64,000 nt of DNA from Synergistaceae bacterium (lineage in GTDB: Bacteria > Synergistota > Synergistia > Synergistales > Aminobacteriaceae). The notes beneath the pieces are model-generated. The model did no database searches and had not been told where the DNA came from. It saw only the letters and a program-made list of their open reading frames with translations. How positions within the stretch are numbered: the stretch's first letter is position 1; each line of letters opens with the position of its first letter. This document shows, piece after piece, positions 32,764 through 40,840 of the stretch. Location of the stretch: positions 20,942 to 84,941 of the forward strand of contig JAISUO010000013.1 in NCBI GenBank assembly GCA_031272035.1, written 5' to 3'. Both the position numbers and the translations under genes were made by a program.

Positions 32764-34248
32764 TTATGTGTCGTCCTCCACTTCCCGTAAAGAGGCGTAC
32801 TTGCGGACTGAAAACCAGATCAGCGTGGTTATCGACAAAATCAGCAGTCCGAGACTGACCGGACGCACAAAAAATATGCGTGGGCCGCCGAGTGACAAAG
32901 CCTGTCCAAAAGCTGCCTCCATTTTGTTCCCCAAAACCATCGCTATGATCACGGGAAGATGGGGGTAGTCGAACTTTTTCATGAAATACCCGATAAACCC
33001 GAAAGCTATCGCCACGAACACGTCAAACCACGCATAACGAATCGTAAAAGCGCCCACCAGGGAGAAAATGACGATAACAGGCGCCATGACAGCGTATGGG
33101 ATGGTCGCCATGCGAGCCCATATGGAAACCAGCGGCAGATTCATTATGAGAAGCATGACGTTTCCGAGATACATACTGGCTATTATGGCGAAGGCTACGT
33201 CCGGTTTTTGTGTGAAAAGGGTTGGACCGGGAGTGAGTCCGAAAATGGTGAACGCCCCGAACAGAATAGCCATTGACGCCGTAGGAGGAAGGCCGAGAGC
33301 CATCAGCGGCACCATCGCTCCTGACGTGGCGGAGTTGTTCGCTCCCTCGGCGGCGGCTACACCCTCTATAGCGCCACTGCCAAACGTCTCCGGGTGTTTT
33401 GAGACGCGCTTTTCGATGTCGTACGCCAAAAGAGCCGCCACAGATACGTTCATCCCAGGGATTATGCCTGTGAAAAACCCGATGACCGTCGAGCGCCAGA
33501 AAGCCCCGGCACAGTCTTTTAAATCCTGTAAAGTACACATCCAGCCCTTTATGGAGGTTATCACCTGCCCAAGTTTTGTCTCAAGGGTGAGCATCACCTC
33601 GCTGAACGCGAACAGCCCAACGCAGACAGACACGAAATCAAATCCTCTCATGAGGTAGGCGTTGTGGAAAGTGAAACGGAACGAACCGGCCACCGGGTCA
33701 ACGCCTATCGATATCAGCATGAGTCCAAGGCAGATTGACACTATGCCCTTGCAGAGCTTGCGCCCGCTTATGCTCAGGAGCGCGGTGAAGGCGAAGAGAA
33801 CCAGAGAGAAGTTCTCGGCCGGGCCAAAAGTCTTCAGCCCTATCATCGCTACCCTGGGGGCGACAAAAGTGAGAGGCAGCAGAGACAAAGTTCCGGCGAT
33901 GAAAGAGGATATAGCCGCGATAGCCAGGGCCGACTCGGGCCGTCCCATTTTGGTCAGCGCGTATCCATCCACGGCTGTGATGGCAGAAGACGCCTCGCCG
34001 GGCACATTAATCAGTATGGCGGTGGTCGATCCGCCGTACTGAGAGCCGTAGAAAACCGCCGCCATCATAATGAGCGCCGGCAGGGGCTCCAGCGACGTGC
34101 AGAAGGGGAACAGAATGGCCATCCCTCCCACCGGCCCCAATCCGGGAAGCACACCTATAGCGGTGCCGACTACACAGCCCACTGCGCACCACAGAAGATT
34201 TTGCAGCGACATAGCCGTGGCAAATCCATGAAGCAGCTGATCCATCAT
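32764..34248 (-). CDS. tctA: TTT transporter large permease subunit
   Basis: 494 residues, the normal length for TctA, with about 12 membrane segments. GVLPGLGPVGGMAILFPF near residue 33 and YGGSTTAILINVPGEASSA near 72 are TctA signatures, and their repeat in the second half (GFFTGIIPGMNVSVAALLAYD, GVAAAEGANNSATSGAMVPL) shows the internal duplication of the family. It uses an ion gradient to import the acid delivered by TctC. It starts 29 bases after the tctB stop, with AAGGAGAG upstream. Confidence 0.92.
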   Translation of the reverse strand: MMDQLLHGFATAMSLQNLLWCAVGCVVGTAIGVLPGLGPVGGMAILFPFCTSLEPLPALIMMAAVFYGSQYGGSTTAILINVPGEASSAITAVDGYALTKMGRPESALAIAAISSFIAGTLSLLPLTFVAPRVAMIGLKTFGPAENFSLVLFAFTALLSISGRKLCKGIVSICLGLMLISIGVDPVAGSFRFTFHNAYLMRGFDFVSVCVGLFAFSEVMLTLETKLGQVITSIKGWMCTLQDLKDCAGAFWRSTVIGFFTGIIPGMNVSVAALLAYDIEKRVSKHPETFGSGAIEGVAAAEGANNSATSGAMVPLMALGLPPTASMAILFGAFTIFGLTPGPTLFTQKPDVAFAIIASMYLGNVMLLIMNLPLVSIWARMATIPYAVMAPVIVIFSLVGAFTIRYAWFDVFVAIAFGFIGYFMKKFDYPHLPVIIAMVLGNKMEAAFGQALSLGGPRIFFVRPVSLGLLILSITTLIWFSVRKYASLREVEDDT

Positions 34249-34277
34249 TATTTAAGCACTCTCCTTCAGACTGCCGC

Positions 34278-34694
34278 TCAAAAGACTATGACAACAAGCC
34301 GGCCAAACAGAATGTAGAGAAACAGAGAAATACCGGCTGAAGCCGCCAGAGAACGCTTAAAAGGATAGTTGAGCGCCAACATGAGGCCGAGCGAAAAGAT
34401 GAAAGACGCTGTCGTCAATCCCAGGTACCTGAGCATAAACACGAAGACGAGCGCGCTGACCGTTATCAGTGAGACTTCTCTCCAGCCCACAAAGAGCGCT
34501 TCGTTTTTGTCCGTCCGATGGGCCTGAATCAGGCACATGGCGGACGCGATCACAAAAAAGAGCCCGCCAAACATCGGAAACCACCCCTGGGCGGCATATT
34601 TGCGGTGAATTACCTTATCCACGCCGAGATACAGAAAAAAAGAGCTGACCCCCAGACACGCGGCCGCAAAAATCATTTCTCCCTTTCTTTTCAA
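34278..34694 (-). CDS. tctB: TTT transporter small permease subunit
   Basis: 138 residues, with four membrane segments as usual for TctB (residues 8-24, 38-55, 72-90, 96-135). The start is TTG at 34694, chosen because GGGGAG lies six bases upstream; an ATG at codon 7 would sit too close to its own purine run. First gene of tctBAC, behind the promoter at 34754-34782. The poor conservation of TctB means the call rests on size, topology and context. Confidence 0.85.
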   Translation of the reverse strand: MKRKGEMIFAAACLGVSSFFLYLGVDKVIHRKYAAQGWFPMFGGLFFVIASAMCLIQAHRTDKNEALFVGWREVSLITVSALVFVFMLRYLGLTTASFIFSLGLMLALNYPFKRSLAASAGISLFLYILFGRLVVIVF

Positions 34695-34753
34695 ATCAGA
34701 CTCCCCTTTGCATACTATAAAGTGCGTTCAATTTATTTATATTGAAACTTATA

Positions 34754-34782
34754 ATTATGCTAAACTTTTCGCTCGATTGCAA
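34754..34782 (-). promoter_or_regulatory. Promoter of tctBAC
   Basis: On the minus strand TTGCAA is followed after 17 bases by CATAAT (five of six to consensus). Transcription would start about 50 bases before tctB. Confidence 0.55.
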
Positions 34783-35079
34783 AAAGATGGGCGAAAGCGT
34801 CAGACTCGAGTATTCGATCTCTTGGTGAACTTCCCGTATGTACGGAAAATAGCATTCAAAAGCTTATAATTACTAATAAAAATCCTGCCACTATGACAAC
34901 ATCGCTGCGTCATAGCGATATCTTTGATCTTCATGCCATCTCTTTGACAATACTATTTATTGTTAATCAAATTTGCTTATGTATAGTTTTGATTTCCCTA
35001 TTTGTAATTTTAGCATAAAAAATACAAATTTTTCTCAATATTATACAGTTTTTTTGCAAATAATACCCGAATTTAAAAC
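34783..35079. other. AT-rich intergenic region between tctB and the flavoprotein gene
   Basis: About 300 bp of markedly AT-rich sequence without an open frame. It includes the inverted repeat ACAATA-CTATT-TATTGT (34957-34973) directly after TTGACA on the plus strand. Several AT-rich hexamers could act as promoters. No terminator for the flavoprotein gene was recognised, and no RNA gene was seen. Confidence 0.4.
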
Positions 35080-36651
35080 TTATATATGCTTCTTTCGCTG
35101 CAGAAGAGTTTTTTGCCATTGTGGATTTTCGTCCGGAAAGTCTTCGCGATAATGAACGCCCCGGCTTTCTTCACGAGCCAGGGCCGCATCGCTGATCAGC
35201 CATGCGGTGGTGAGCATACCTCGCAGTTCATAGTTTGCCTTAAAATCCTTTGTTGAACTTATTTTTGTGCGTTTTGCCTTTTCCTGCAGTTCTTCTATTC
35301 CGGCCAGTGCTGCGACAAGTTTGGGACCGCTGCGGAGGGGCCCCACGTGGGAGTCCATCAGCGATTGCAGCCTGGTCCGCAGTTCAACGGGTGAGTACAG
35401 GCCATCGGCGTCCGCCTCTGCGACTGTCTCCGGGGACGCGGACATCGCCCCGACGGGATTGGAAAGCGCGTACAAAGCTGCATTTTCTCCCGCGCGCAGG
35501 CCAAAAAGAGAAATATTCGTCAGAGCGTTTCCTCCTATGCGGTTCGCTCCGTCGACACCGCCGGTAACCTCTCCGCAGGCAAACAGACCGTCAACCTGAG
35601 TACGGGCGTTTTCGTCGATGACGACGCCACCGGATATGTAGTGCACAAGCGGTTTGATATGCACGGGTTTGCAAGTCATGTCGTGTTTGGGGGTCGATCT
35701 TCTGAGCGCATCTTTAAACAGGGGCATTTCCCATTGTTCCGGGGATAACTGCTCCATGTGCAGAAAAACTTCTTCGCCTTCAGCCCATTTTTTTGCTATG
35801 GCGATTGCCGAACGATCACGCGCAAAGTCGTTTGCGTCTTTACCGTTTTTGAGGCCCCACTCGGGTAAAAGCTCCTTCAGAAATTCGCGGCCTCCGCTAT
35901 CCGTCAACGGAGCACAGTCAATACTTGTCAGGCCGATGAACCAGCATGGCAGGTTCTGTTCCGCAAGGCCCATGGGGTAAAACTGCACAAATTCCATATC
36001 CCGAAATTCCAGCCCCAGGTTATACAAAAGGTGATAACCGTCGCCGGTGGTTGGCAGCGGGTTGTTTGTACGCCCATAGACCCGGCCCGCGCCTCCGGTG
36101 GCGATCACCAGCGAAGAACAGGAAAAATAATACGCCGTGCCGGACTCAAAGTCTACGGCCGATATTCCGATAACCCGGTCACCCTGCGTATGGACGCGGT
36201 CGACACCGTAGTTGGCCAGCCAGTCTGTTCCCATCTCCACGGCTCTCTTCAAAAGCGGAACGGTCATCCCGTACCCGCCGATGGTGGGGTTGGGGGCATA
36301 TTGTCCAACACGCGCTCCATGCGAATGGACCGACATGCGCATTCCAAACCGCTGTAAATTCAGAACGGCCAATGCTCCGTACCGACTGAACGCTTCCAGC
36401 ATCGCCGTGTCATTTATCTGTCTTCCGGTATTGAATGTTTCGTCATAATGAACCTGCCAGGGGACTCCCGGCCCGGCAAATCGAAAACCTCCGGCCGCAA
36501 AAGCCGTGCAGTTGTTTTTCCCCGGAGGGGATTTGCTGAGCAGCAGAACTGAAGCGCCTTTTTCCCGCGCCGCCAGAGCGGCGCAGAGCCCGGCCCCGCC
36601 CCCTCCGACAACTATCACGTCATAGCGGTCGTTGATTTTCACATCAATCAC
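35080..36651 (-). CDS. FAD-dependent oxidoreductase of the fumarate reductase/succinate dehydrogenase flavoprotein family
   Basis: 523 residues. The FAD loop VVGGGGAGLCAALAA is near residue 15. SSLVIATGGAGRVYGRTNNP near 180 and YISGGVVIDENARTQVDGLFACGEVTGGVDGANRIGGNAL near 340-380 are hallmarks of the SDH/FRD/L-aspartate oxidase flavoprotein family. There is no signal peptide and no iron-sulfur partner nearby, so it may act as a soluble dehydrogenase or fumarate-reductase-like enzyme. Start is GTG at 36651 or GTG at 36642; a long GGAAGGAAGG serves either. It lies 127 bases after the LarA-like gene on the same strand and probably belongs to the aconitase X unit. Confidence 0.8.
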   Translation of the reverse strand: MIDVKINDRYDVIVVGGGGAGLCAALAAREKGASVLLLSKSPPGKNNCTAFAAGGFRFAGPGVPWQVHYDETFNTGRQINDTAMLEAFSRYGALAVLNLQRFGMRMSVHSHGARVGQYAPNPTIGGYGMTVPLLKRAVEMGTDWLANYGVDRVHTQGDRVIGISAVDFESGTAYYFSCSSLVIATGGAGRVYGRTNNPLPTTGDGYHLLYNLGLEFRDMEFVQFYPMGLAEQNLPCWFIGLTSIDCAPLTDSGGREFLKELLPEWGLKNGKDANDFARDRSAIAIAKKWAEGEEVFLHMEQLSPEQWEMPLFKDALRRSTPKHDMTCKPVHIKPLVHYISGGVVIDENARTQVDGLFACGEVTGGVDGANRIGGNALTNISLFGLRAGENAALYALSNPVGAMSASPETVAEADADGLYSPVELRTRLQSLMDSHVGPLRSGPKLVAALAGIEELQEKAKRTKISSTKDFKANYELRGMLTTAWLISDAALAREESRGVHYREDFPDENPQWQKTLLQRKKHI

Positions 36652-36778
36652 GCCCTTCCTTCCAGTTCTGTTTATACAGCCGTCATTTATGTCTGAGAAA
36701 ATATTTTTGCAGAATAACTCTGATACAGAAAAAAGTAAATCGCCTCATGTTATTCGTGTCTCACATTATTCACTTTAT

Positions 36779-38011
36779 TTATTCCAAAAACACCAGTTTC
36801 CCGTCGTTCGGAATCGATTCCGCCAGAGTGTCGGAGATTTCAATGGTTTCAAGCTCGATTGTATTTTTGATTTTTACGATTTTCATGCGGTCCCAGGGCA
36901 CGCCTCTCGTCACCCGACGGGCTATACGGACGGCTTCGTCCTCGGAATCGGCGATAATGGGAATTCTCGCGTCCTCCGGACATTTCACCGCTATTGCGTT
37001 GGCGTAGATCTGCGCAAGGTCCAGCTTGTCGAAAACTTTGCGGGTGATCACGTCGAAAATTCCCATACCGATGGCGTTGCCGTGGGATTCCTCCGTCACG
37101 TCCAACAGCACCATGCGTCTGATCTTCGGCACATCCAGCACAAATTGTTTCAGAATAAAACTCTTTCCCAGAATATTGGGATCATATCCGGCCCCTGAAA
37201 TGTTTTTCCCTATCTCTTCAACAATCAGGATGTCGATCTCCGGAATCATCAGCGACGGCATATTTTTCTTCGCAATGCGGACAAGCCGCTTCTCGCGCTC
37301 GATAAGGTTTTCTGAGGGGATGGCTTCGATCAGCGCCGTTTCATCGCAGGCATTTTCGATTATGGCCACTCCAAAGCCCACGTTGACGGCGCCAAGGATC
37401 ATTTCAGCCGCTTCCGGAAGGGTAACGCCAAAAAAGTCAAAATCTTCTTCATGAAGAGCGGTACAGCCCTTATGATTCCCCAGACCGATAACGAGCATTT
37501 TGCAGAGTCCGCTTTGAATGTCCGCTACAAAATCCGTATGAAGCTTTACGCGGTTGACGGGAACGACCAGGTCGGCGGCGGCGGCCGCGCTGTCGAAATA
37601 AACGTCGATGCCTCTGGACGTTTTTCCAAGGTGTACGACGTCTACGGAAGTCACAACCTCCGCCCCCATGGCCTCTTCCGTAATTCCATATGAGCGCAGC
37701 ACGGCTCTTTGCCCCTCCGGAGTTCCTCCGCCGTGACTGCCCATGGCGGCCACAACGAAAGGAACGCCTCCCGCCGCGCGGATTTCCCGCAGCACCGTCC
37801 TGACGATCAACGCCAGATTTTTTATCCCGCGGCTGCCCACGGCCACAGCGACCTTCGCGCCGGGTTTTATTTTCCCGCGAACTTCGGCCCTGCGCATTTC
37901 ACGGACGACATGGTCCTCCACATCCTCAATTTTCTGCCTGGGAAACACCTGTTTCACCTTATGCATTCGAGGGAGGGGAAAATTCATGTCTTCTTCGAGC
38001 AAAACGGGCAT
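36779..38011 (-). CDS. LarA-like (DUF2088) protein, nickel-pincer racemase/epimerase family
   Basis: 410 residues, matching the lactate racemase N-terminal domain family. Visible family regions are VAVAVGSRGIKN near residue 55, AAMGSHGGGTPEGQ near 90, VVPVNRVKLHTDFV near 155 and GLGNHKGCTAL near 180. LarA enzymes use a covalently bound nickel-pincer nucleotide to racemise or epimerise 2-hydroxy acids. The cofactor-synthesis genes larB, larC and larE are not in this window. The gene follows the small aconitase X subunit by 42 bases; ATG at 38011 has AGGAGG six bases upstream. A 2-hydroxy-acid epimerase feeding a dehydratase is a reasonable inference. Confidence 0.8.
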   Translation of the reverse strand: MPVLLEEDMNFPLPRMHKVKQVFPRQKIEDVEDHVVREMRRAEVRGKIKPGAKVAVAVGSRGIKNLALIVRTVLREIRAAGGVPFVVAAMGSHGGGTPEGQRAVLRSYGITEEAMGAEVVTSVDVVHLGKTSRGIDVYFDSAAAAADLVVPVNRVKLHTDFVADIQSGLCKMLVIGLGNHKGCTALHEEDFDFFGVTLPEAAEMILGAVNVGFGVAIIENACDETALIEAIPSENLIEREKRLVRIAKKNMPSLMIPEIDILIVEEIGKNISGAGYDPNILGKSFILKQFVLDVPKIRRMVLLDVTEESHGNAIGMGIFDVITRKVFDKLDLAQIYANAIAVKCPEDARIPIIADSEDEAVRIARRVTRGVPWDRMKIVKIKNTIELETIEISDTLAESIPNDGKLVFLE

Positions 38012-38053
38012 ACCGCACCTCCTGCCCTCGTCGGGGCTCTCAAAGATATACGC

Positions 38054-38464
38054 TCAGTTCAAAATCGTTATCGTCCCCGCGTTGGCGTCCACTTTTACCC
38101 TGTCGCCATTTTTCACGACTTTATAAAATTCGGGATCCACTTTGTCCACCATGGGAATTTCCATAATGATGGCGCCAGCCACCAGCACCGTTTCGGGGTA
38201 CTGAATGATCATGGCCGCAGGCTGGTTATGCTGCAACATCAGCTGGAAGAGCCCGTCGCTTTGCACCACCGAGCTGCCTTTTCCGCCGGGAAAGACAATC
38301 GCCTTTTTCGCTACGCTTTTGCCCTCAATATCGTGAGCTTTCTCCAGGACCTCCCCCGTTTCGGGACGCACAAGGTAAAACATGATTTCGTCTCTGGAGA
38401 TGATGACTTCGCCTTCTCCGACTCCCTCGGAGATTTTGTGACAGGAAAACACTTTTCCGCTCAT
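38054..38464 (-). CDS. Aconitase X swivel-domain (small) subunit, DUF126
   Basis: 136 residues from the ATG at 38464, whose A and T overlap the stop of the large subunit in an ATGA arrangement. The segment KAIVFPGGKGSSVVQSDGLF near residue 55 is the conserved DUF126 motif that closes over the active site. Together with the large subunit it forms a two-chain aconitase X, a dehydratase distinct from citrate-cycle aconitase. The characterised bacterial substrates are hydroxyprolines (cis-3-hydroxy-L-proline); archaeal relatives act on mevalonate 5-phosphate. Confidence 0.87.
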   Translation of the reverse strand: MSGKVFSCHKISEGVGEGEVIISRDEIMFYLVRPETGEVLEKAHDIEGKSVAKKAIVFPGGKGSSVVQSDGLFQLMLQHNQPAAMIIQYPETVLVAGAIIMEIPMVDKVDPEFYKVVKNGDRVKVDANAGTITILN

Positions 38465-39672
38465 CACTTCACCCTCCCTTTCAGGGCAGCGTCGATACAG
38501 GTATCCAGATCGCGAATGACGAATTCCAGCCCTCGTTTTCTTGGGTAATACGCGCATTTCGGAGACTCCGTCACTCCAACCCTTCCCTTATACAGGTGCC
38601 AGCAGGGCTGGTCCGAGCAGGTGTCTTCGACGAGATCGCCTCCGGCATCCTGAATGATTTTGAGCAATCCCATCTTTTCGGCGCTGGATTTGGTCAGAGA
38701 CGAAGTCATCACCCAGAACGGCACGGCCAGTTTTTTCCCCTGAAGACGTTCGGCCATATAACGAACCTCCCGGATGCTGGTGTGTGGGCAGCCGAACAGG
38801 GCGAAATCGATATCGCGATTGCCCGGATCGGAGATTTCCGTTTCCAGCACGCGCGCCAGGTCCTCTTCCGTTATGGTCACGGTTCGCTCCGGCTCTCTGC
38901 CTCCAAAAGCGGCCTCCAAAGTGGGCGCTTCCGGCGTAACTCCGACGACGTGGTACATGGCGTAAGCTCCGGAGGTGTTCAGTTCCGCCCCCAGATTTCG
39001 ATGGGCTTCGGGCGAAAGATAGCTGCCGAGCCCCACGAAAACAGGTATGCCAGGCCCGATTTTCCTGCCCATGTATCCGAGAAGGTTGTAGGAGAAATCG
39101 CTTTTCATTTCCGCCTCGACTTTGACGAGGATGTTCCCTTTGCGGTTTTCGTCGAGCAGCAGTCCGTATTCCGGAACCACGCCGGTGATCGCCGCGCAGA
39201 GAGCCGACTGGGCCGACTCCCTGTTGGAACGCGCCCCCCAGACGGAGTTGACGAAGGGCGTCGCGCTGGACTCCGAAAAAGCCACAATTTCGTTGGGGAA
39301 AGGGACGTTCGTATCCATATAGGGCGTACAGTTGTAGGTCAGGCGGCAGCCCAGAGCCCTGTAGGCCTCGTGAGTGCGTTTCATGTGGTCGGCTTCCTCG
39401 GAGGTGACCATGTTCTTCGCGCTGAAATAAGGAAGGCAGAAACCGGGATTCACCGTGGGCGGAATTTTCGTCTTCGCACCCAGCTTCACCATCTTCTCCG
39501 CAAACCAGAGATCCATTTCCTGATTGCTCAGGGCCACGTGAGCGTTGGTGATGGGAACCATTCGTGGAGCGTCGAAGCATTCTCCGATGCCAATTTGCAC
39601 TTTCAGCGCCAAAGCCGCGCCCTCTCCGTATTTACCTTTCTCCATATCCTTCAGGTCACTGGTAAGTTCCAT
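38464..39672 (-). CDS. Aconitase X catalytic (large) subunit, DUF521
   Basis: 402 residues from the ATG at 39672, preceded by GGGGAGGGG; the upstream open frame has no Shine-Dalgarno. Family features include the MVPITNAHVAL region near residue 40, NCTPYMDTN near 120, SESSATPFVNSVWGARSNRES near 140, and LFGCPHTSIREVRYMA near 285. Cys residues in these stretches are the expected iron-sulfur ligands. The enzyme dehydrates a small hydroxy acid. It is first in an operon with the small subunit, the LarA-like protein and possibly the flavoprotein, under promoter P2. Substrate remains undecided. Confidence 0.88.
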   Translation of the reverse strand: MELTSDLKDMEKGKYGEGAALALKVQIGIGECFDAPRMVPITNAHVALSNQEMDLWFAEKMVKLGAKTKIPPTVNPGFCLPYFSAKNMVTSEEADHMKRTHEAYRALGCRLTYNCTPYMDTNVPFPNEIVAFSESSATPFVNSVWGARSNRESAQSALCAAITGVVPEYGLLLDENRKGNILVKVEAEMKSDFSYNLLGYMGRKIGPGIPVFVGLGSYLSPEAHRNLGAELNTSGAYAMYHVVGVTPEAPTLEAAFGGREPERTVTITEEDLARVLETEISDPGNRDIDFALFGCPHTSIREVRYMAERLQGKKLAVPFWVMTSSLTKSSAEKMGLLKIIQDAGGDLVEDTCSDQPCWHLYKGRVGVTESPKCAYYPRKRGLEFVIRDLDTCIDAALKGRVK

Positions 39673-39733
39673 AACTTCCCCTCCCCTGTTGAAAAAACAA
39701 ATCAAATCACCGTGATATATGGTTAATAATAGA

Positions 39734-39810
39734 AAAGTGAAAATTATGACTATTATATTTAGCGACCTTAAAAAAGCAATAGCAATGCTCTACCACGTTA
39801 ATTAACTAAC
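39734..39810 (-). promoter_or_regulatory. Promoter P2 of the aconitase X/LarA-like operon, same type as P1
   Basis: On the minus strand TTGCTT (39774-39779) is 16 bases from TATAAT (39752-39757). About three quarters of the surrounding 75 bases match promoter P1, including GTTAATT and GTGGTxGA upstream and TTTTCACTTT downstream. The leader is about 75 nt. The rest of the gap 39673-39973 holds the repeat copy at 39862. Confidence 0.7.
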
Positions 39811-39861
39811 GCAGTATGGCCATTGCTGTTTGGAGCCGCATCATTCCGGCAAAAGAGAGTA

Positions 39862-39962
39862 ATATCAATTTGCTTTCAATTGAGCGTTAATGAAGAAGCT
39901 AATGTTTGAATGTCACTGCTTTTAGCTATTCTAACTTTAGGCCTTTTACTTCAAATTTGGTC
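39862..39962 (-). repeat. Full-length copy of the 101-bp MITE-like element
   Basis: Reverse orientation, with about 93% identity by eye to the copy at 16416. The terminal inverted repeats carry point changes (ATATCAATTTG; CAAATTTGGTC). It lies 11 bases past the stop codon of the radical SAM gene. Confidence 0.82.
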
Positions 39963-39973
39963 TGATCTCACCG

Positions 39974-40837
39974 TCACCAGACGTTGCCCAGGTGGACGTG
40001 AGTCAGTTTTTGCCTGGCGATGGATTCAAATCTTTTCATGAGGGCAATGTCGGTGGGAGGCGCGGAGTATCGATACGCCGGAAAGTAGCGCGAAATATGC
40101 AGAGGGATGTTCGCGTCGATTCCGGCGATCCAGTCCCTCATTCTCTCGAAATCTTCGCAATCGTCGCTTTTGCCCGGAACAACCAGGCAGGTCAGTTCCA
40201 CGTGTACGCCCGCTTTCACCAGAGACTCCACGTTCGTCTCCGCCACGTCGAGAGAACCGCCCATGGAGGCGTATTTCGCGGCGTCGAAGGTTTTGACGTC
40301 CACATTCGCGGCGTCAATTTCGGCGGCAAACGCCTTCCCGACCTCCGGCCCCCACATTCCGTTCGTGACCAGCACGGCCGCTATTCCGGACTCTCGCAGC
40401 AGCGGCGCGGCCCGAAGGATATACTCGGCCTGAAGCGTCGGTTCGTTGTAGGTCCAGGCCACCGACGACAGACGCTCCTCCCGCACCCGCAGGACGAGTT
40501 CTTCCGGGCTCAGGGCCGTCAGCGGCAGTTTCCCGACGCCTCCGGCGGGGCTCGAAATGGAATGGTTCTGACAGAAGGGACAGCGCATATTGCACCCTCC
40601 ACCGCCCAGTGAAAAGATTTGAGAGCCCGGCCGCCAGTGACGGAGCGGTTTTTTTTCGATCGGGTCGATGGCGCAGGAGCTGAAACGACCAAGATACGGC
40701 GACTGCAAATTTTGCCCGTCATATCGCCGTACACCGCACAGCCCCTCTCCGCCGGCGGGGATGAGACACCGGTGAAAACAGAGTTCGCACCGCGCCCCCT
40801 CCCCTTCTCCGGTCCACCAGGACGCTTCGATTTTCAC
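39974..40837 (-). CDS. amrS: AmmeMemoRadiSam system radical SAM enzyme
   Basis: 287 residues, GTG start at 40837 three bases after the thiolase stop. An N-terminal cysteine cluster (CELCFHRCLIPAGGEGLCG, residues 18-36) precedes the radical SAM motif CNMRCPFCQNH near residue 82 (CxxxCxxC). VAWTYNEPTLQAEY near 127 and the C-terminal HISRYFPAYRY are typical of the AmrS/PflA-like branch. Such enzymes bind a 4Fe-4S cluster and cleave S-adenosylmethionine. The family is named for cooccurrence with AMMECR1 and Memo; the reaction is not established. Here the AMMECR1 gene heads the same operon, and no Memo gene is seen. Confidence 0.88.
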   Translation of the reverse strand: MKIEASWWTGEGEGARCELCFHRCLIPAGGEGLCGVRRYDGQNLQSPYLGRFSSCAIDPIEKKPLRHWRPGSQIFSLGGGGCNMRCPFCQNHSISSPAGGVGKLPLTALSPEELVLRVREERLSSVAWTYNEPTLQAEYILRAAPLLRESGIAAVLVTNGMWGPEVGKAFAAEIDAANVDVKTFDAAKYASMGGSLDVAETNVESLVKAGVHVELTCLVVPGKSDDCEDFERMRDWIAGIDANIPLHISRYFPAYRYSAPPTDIALMKRFESIARQKLTHVHLGNVW

Positions 40838-40840
40838 CTT

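Noticed and set aside
34783..35079. Possible non-coding RNA or tRNA in the AT-rich gap
   Set aside because: No cloverleaf, no T-loop consensus and no terminator-ended hairpin structure was found.
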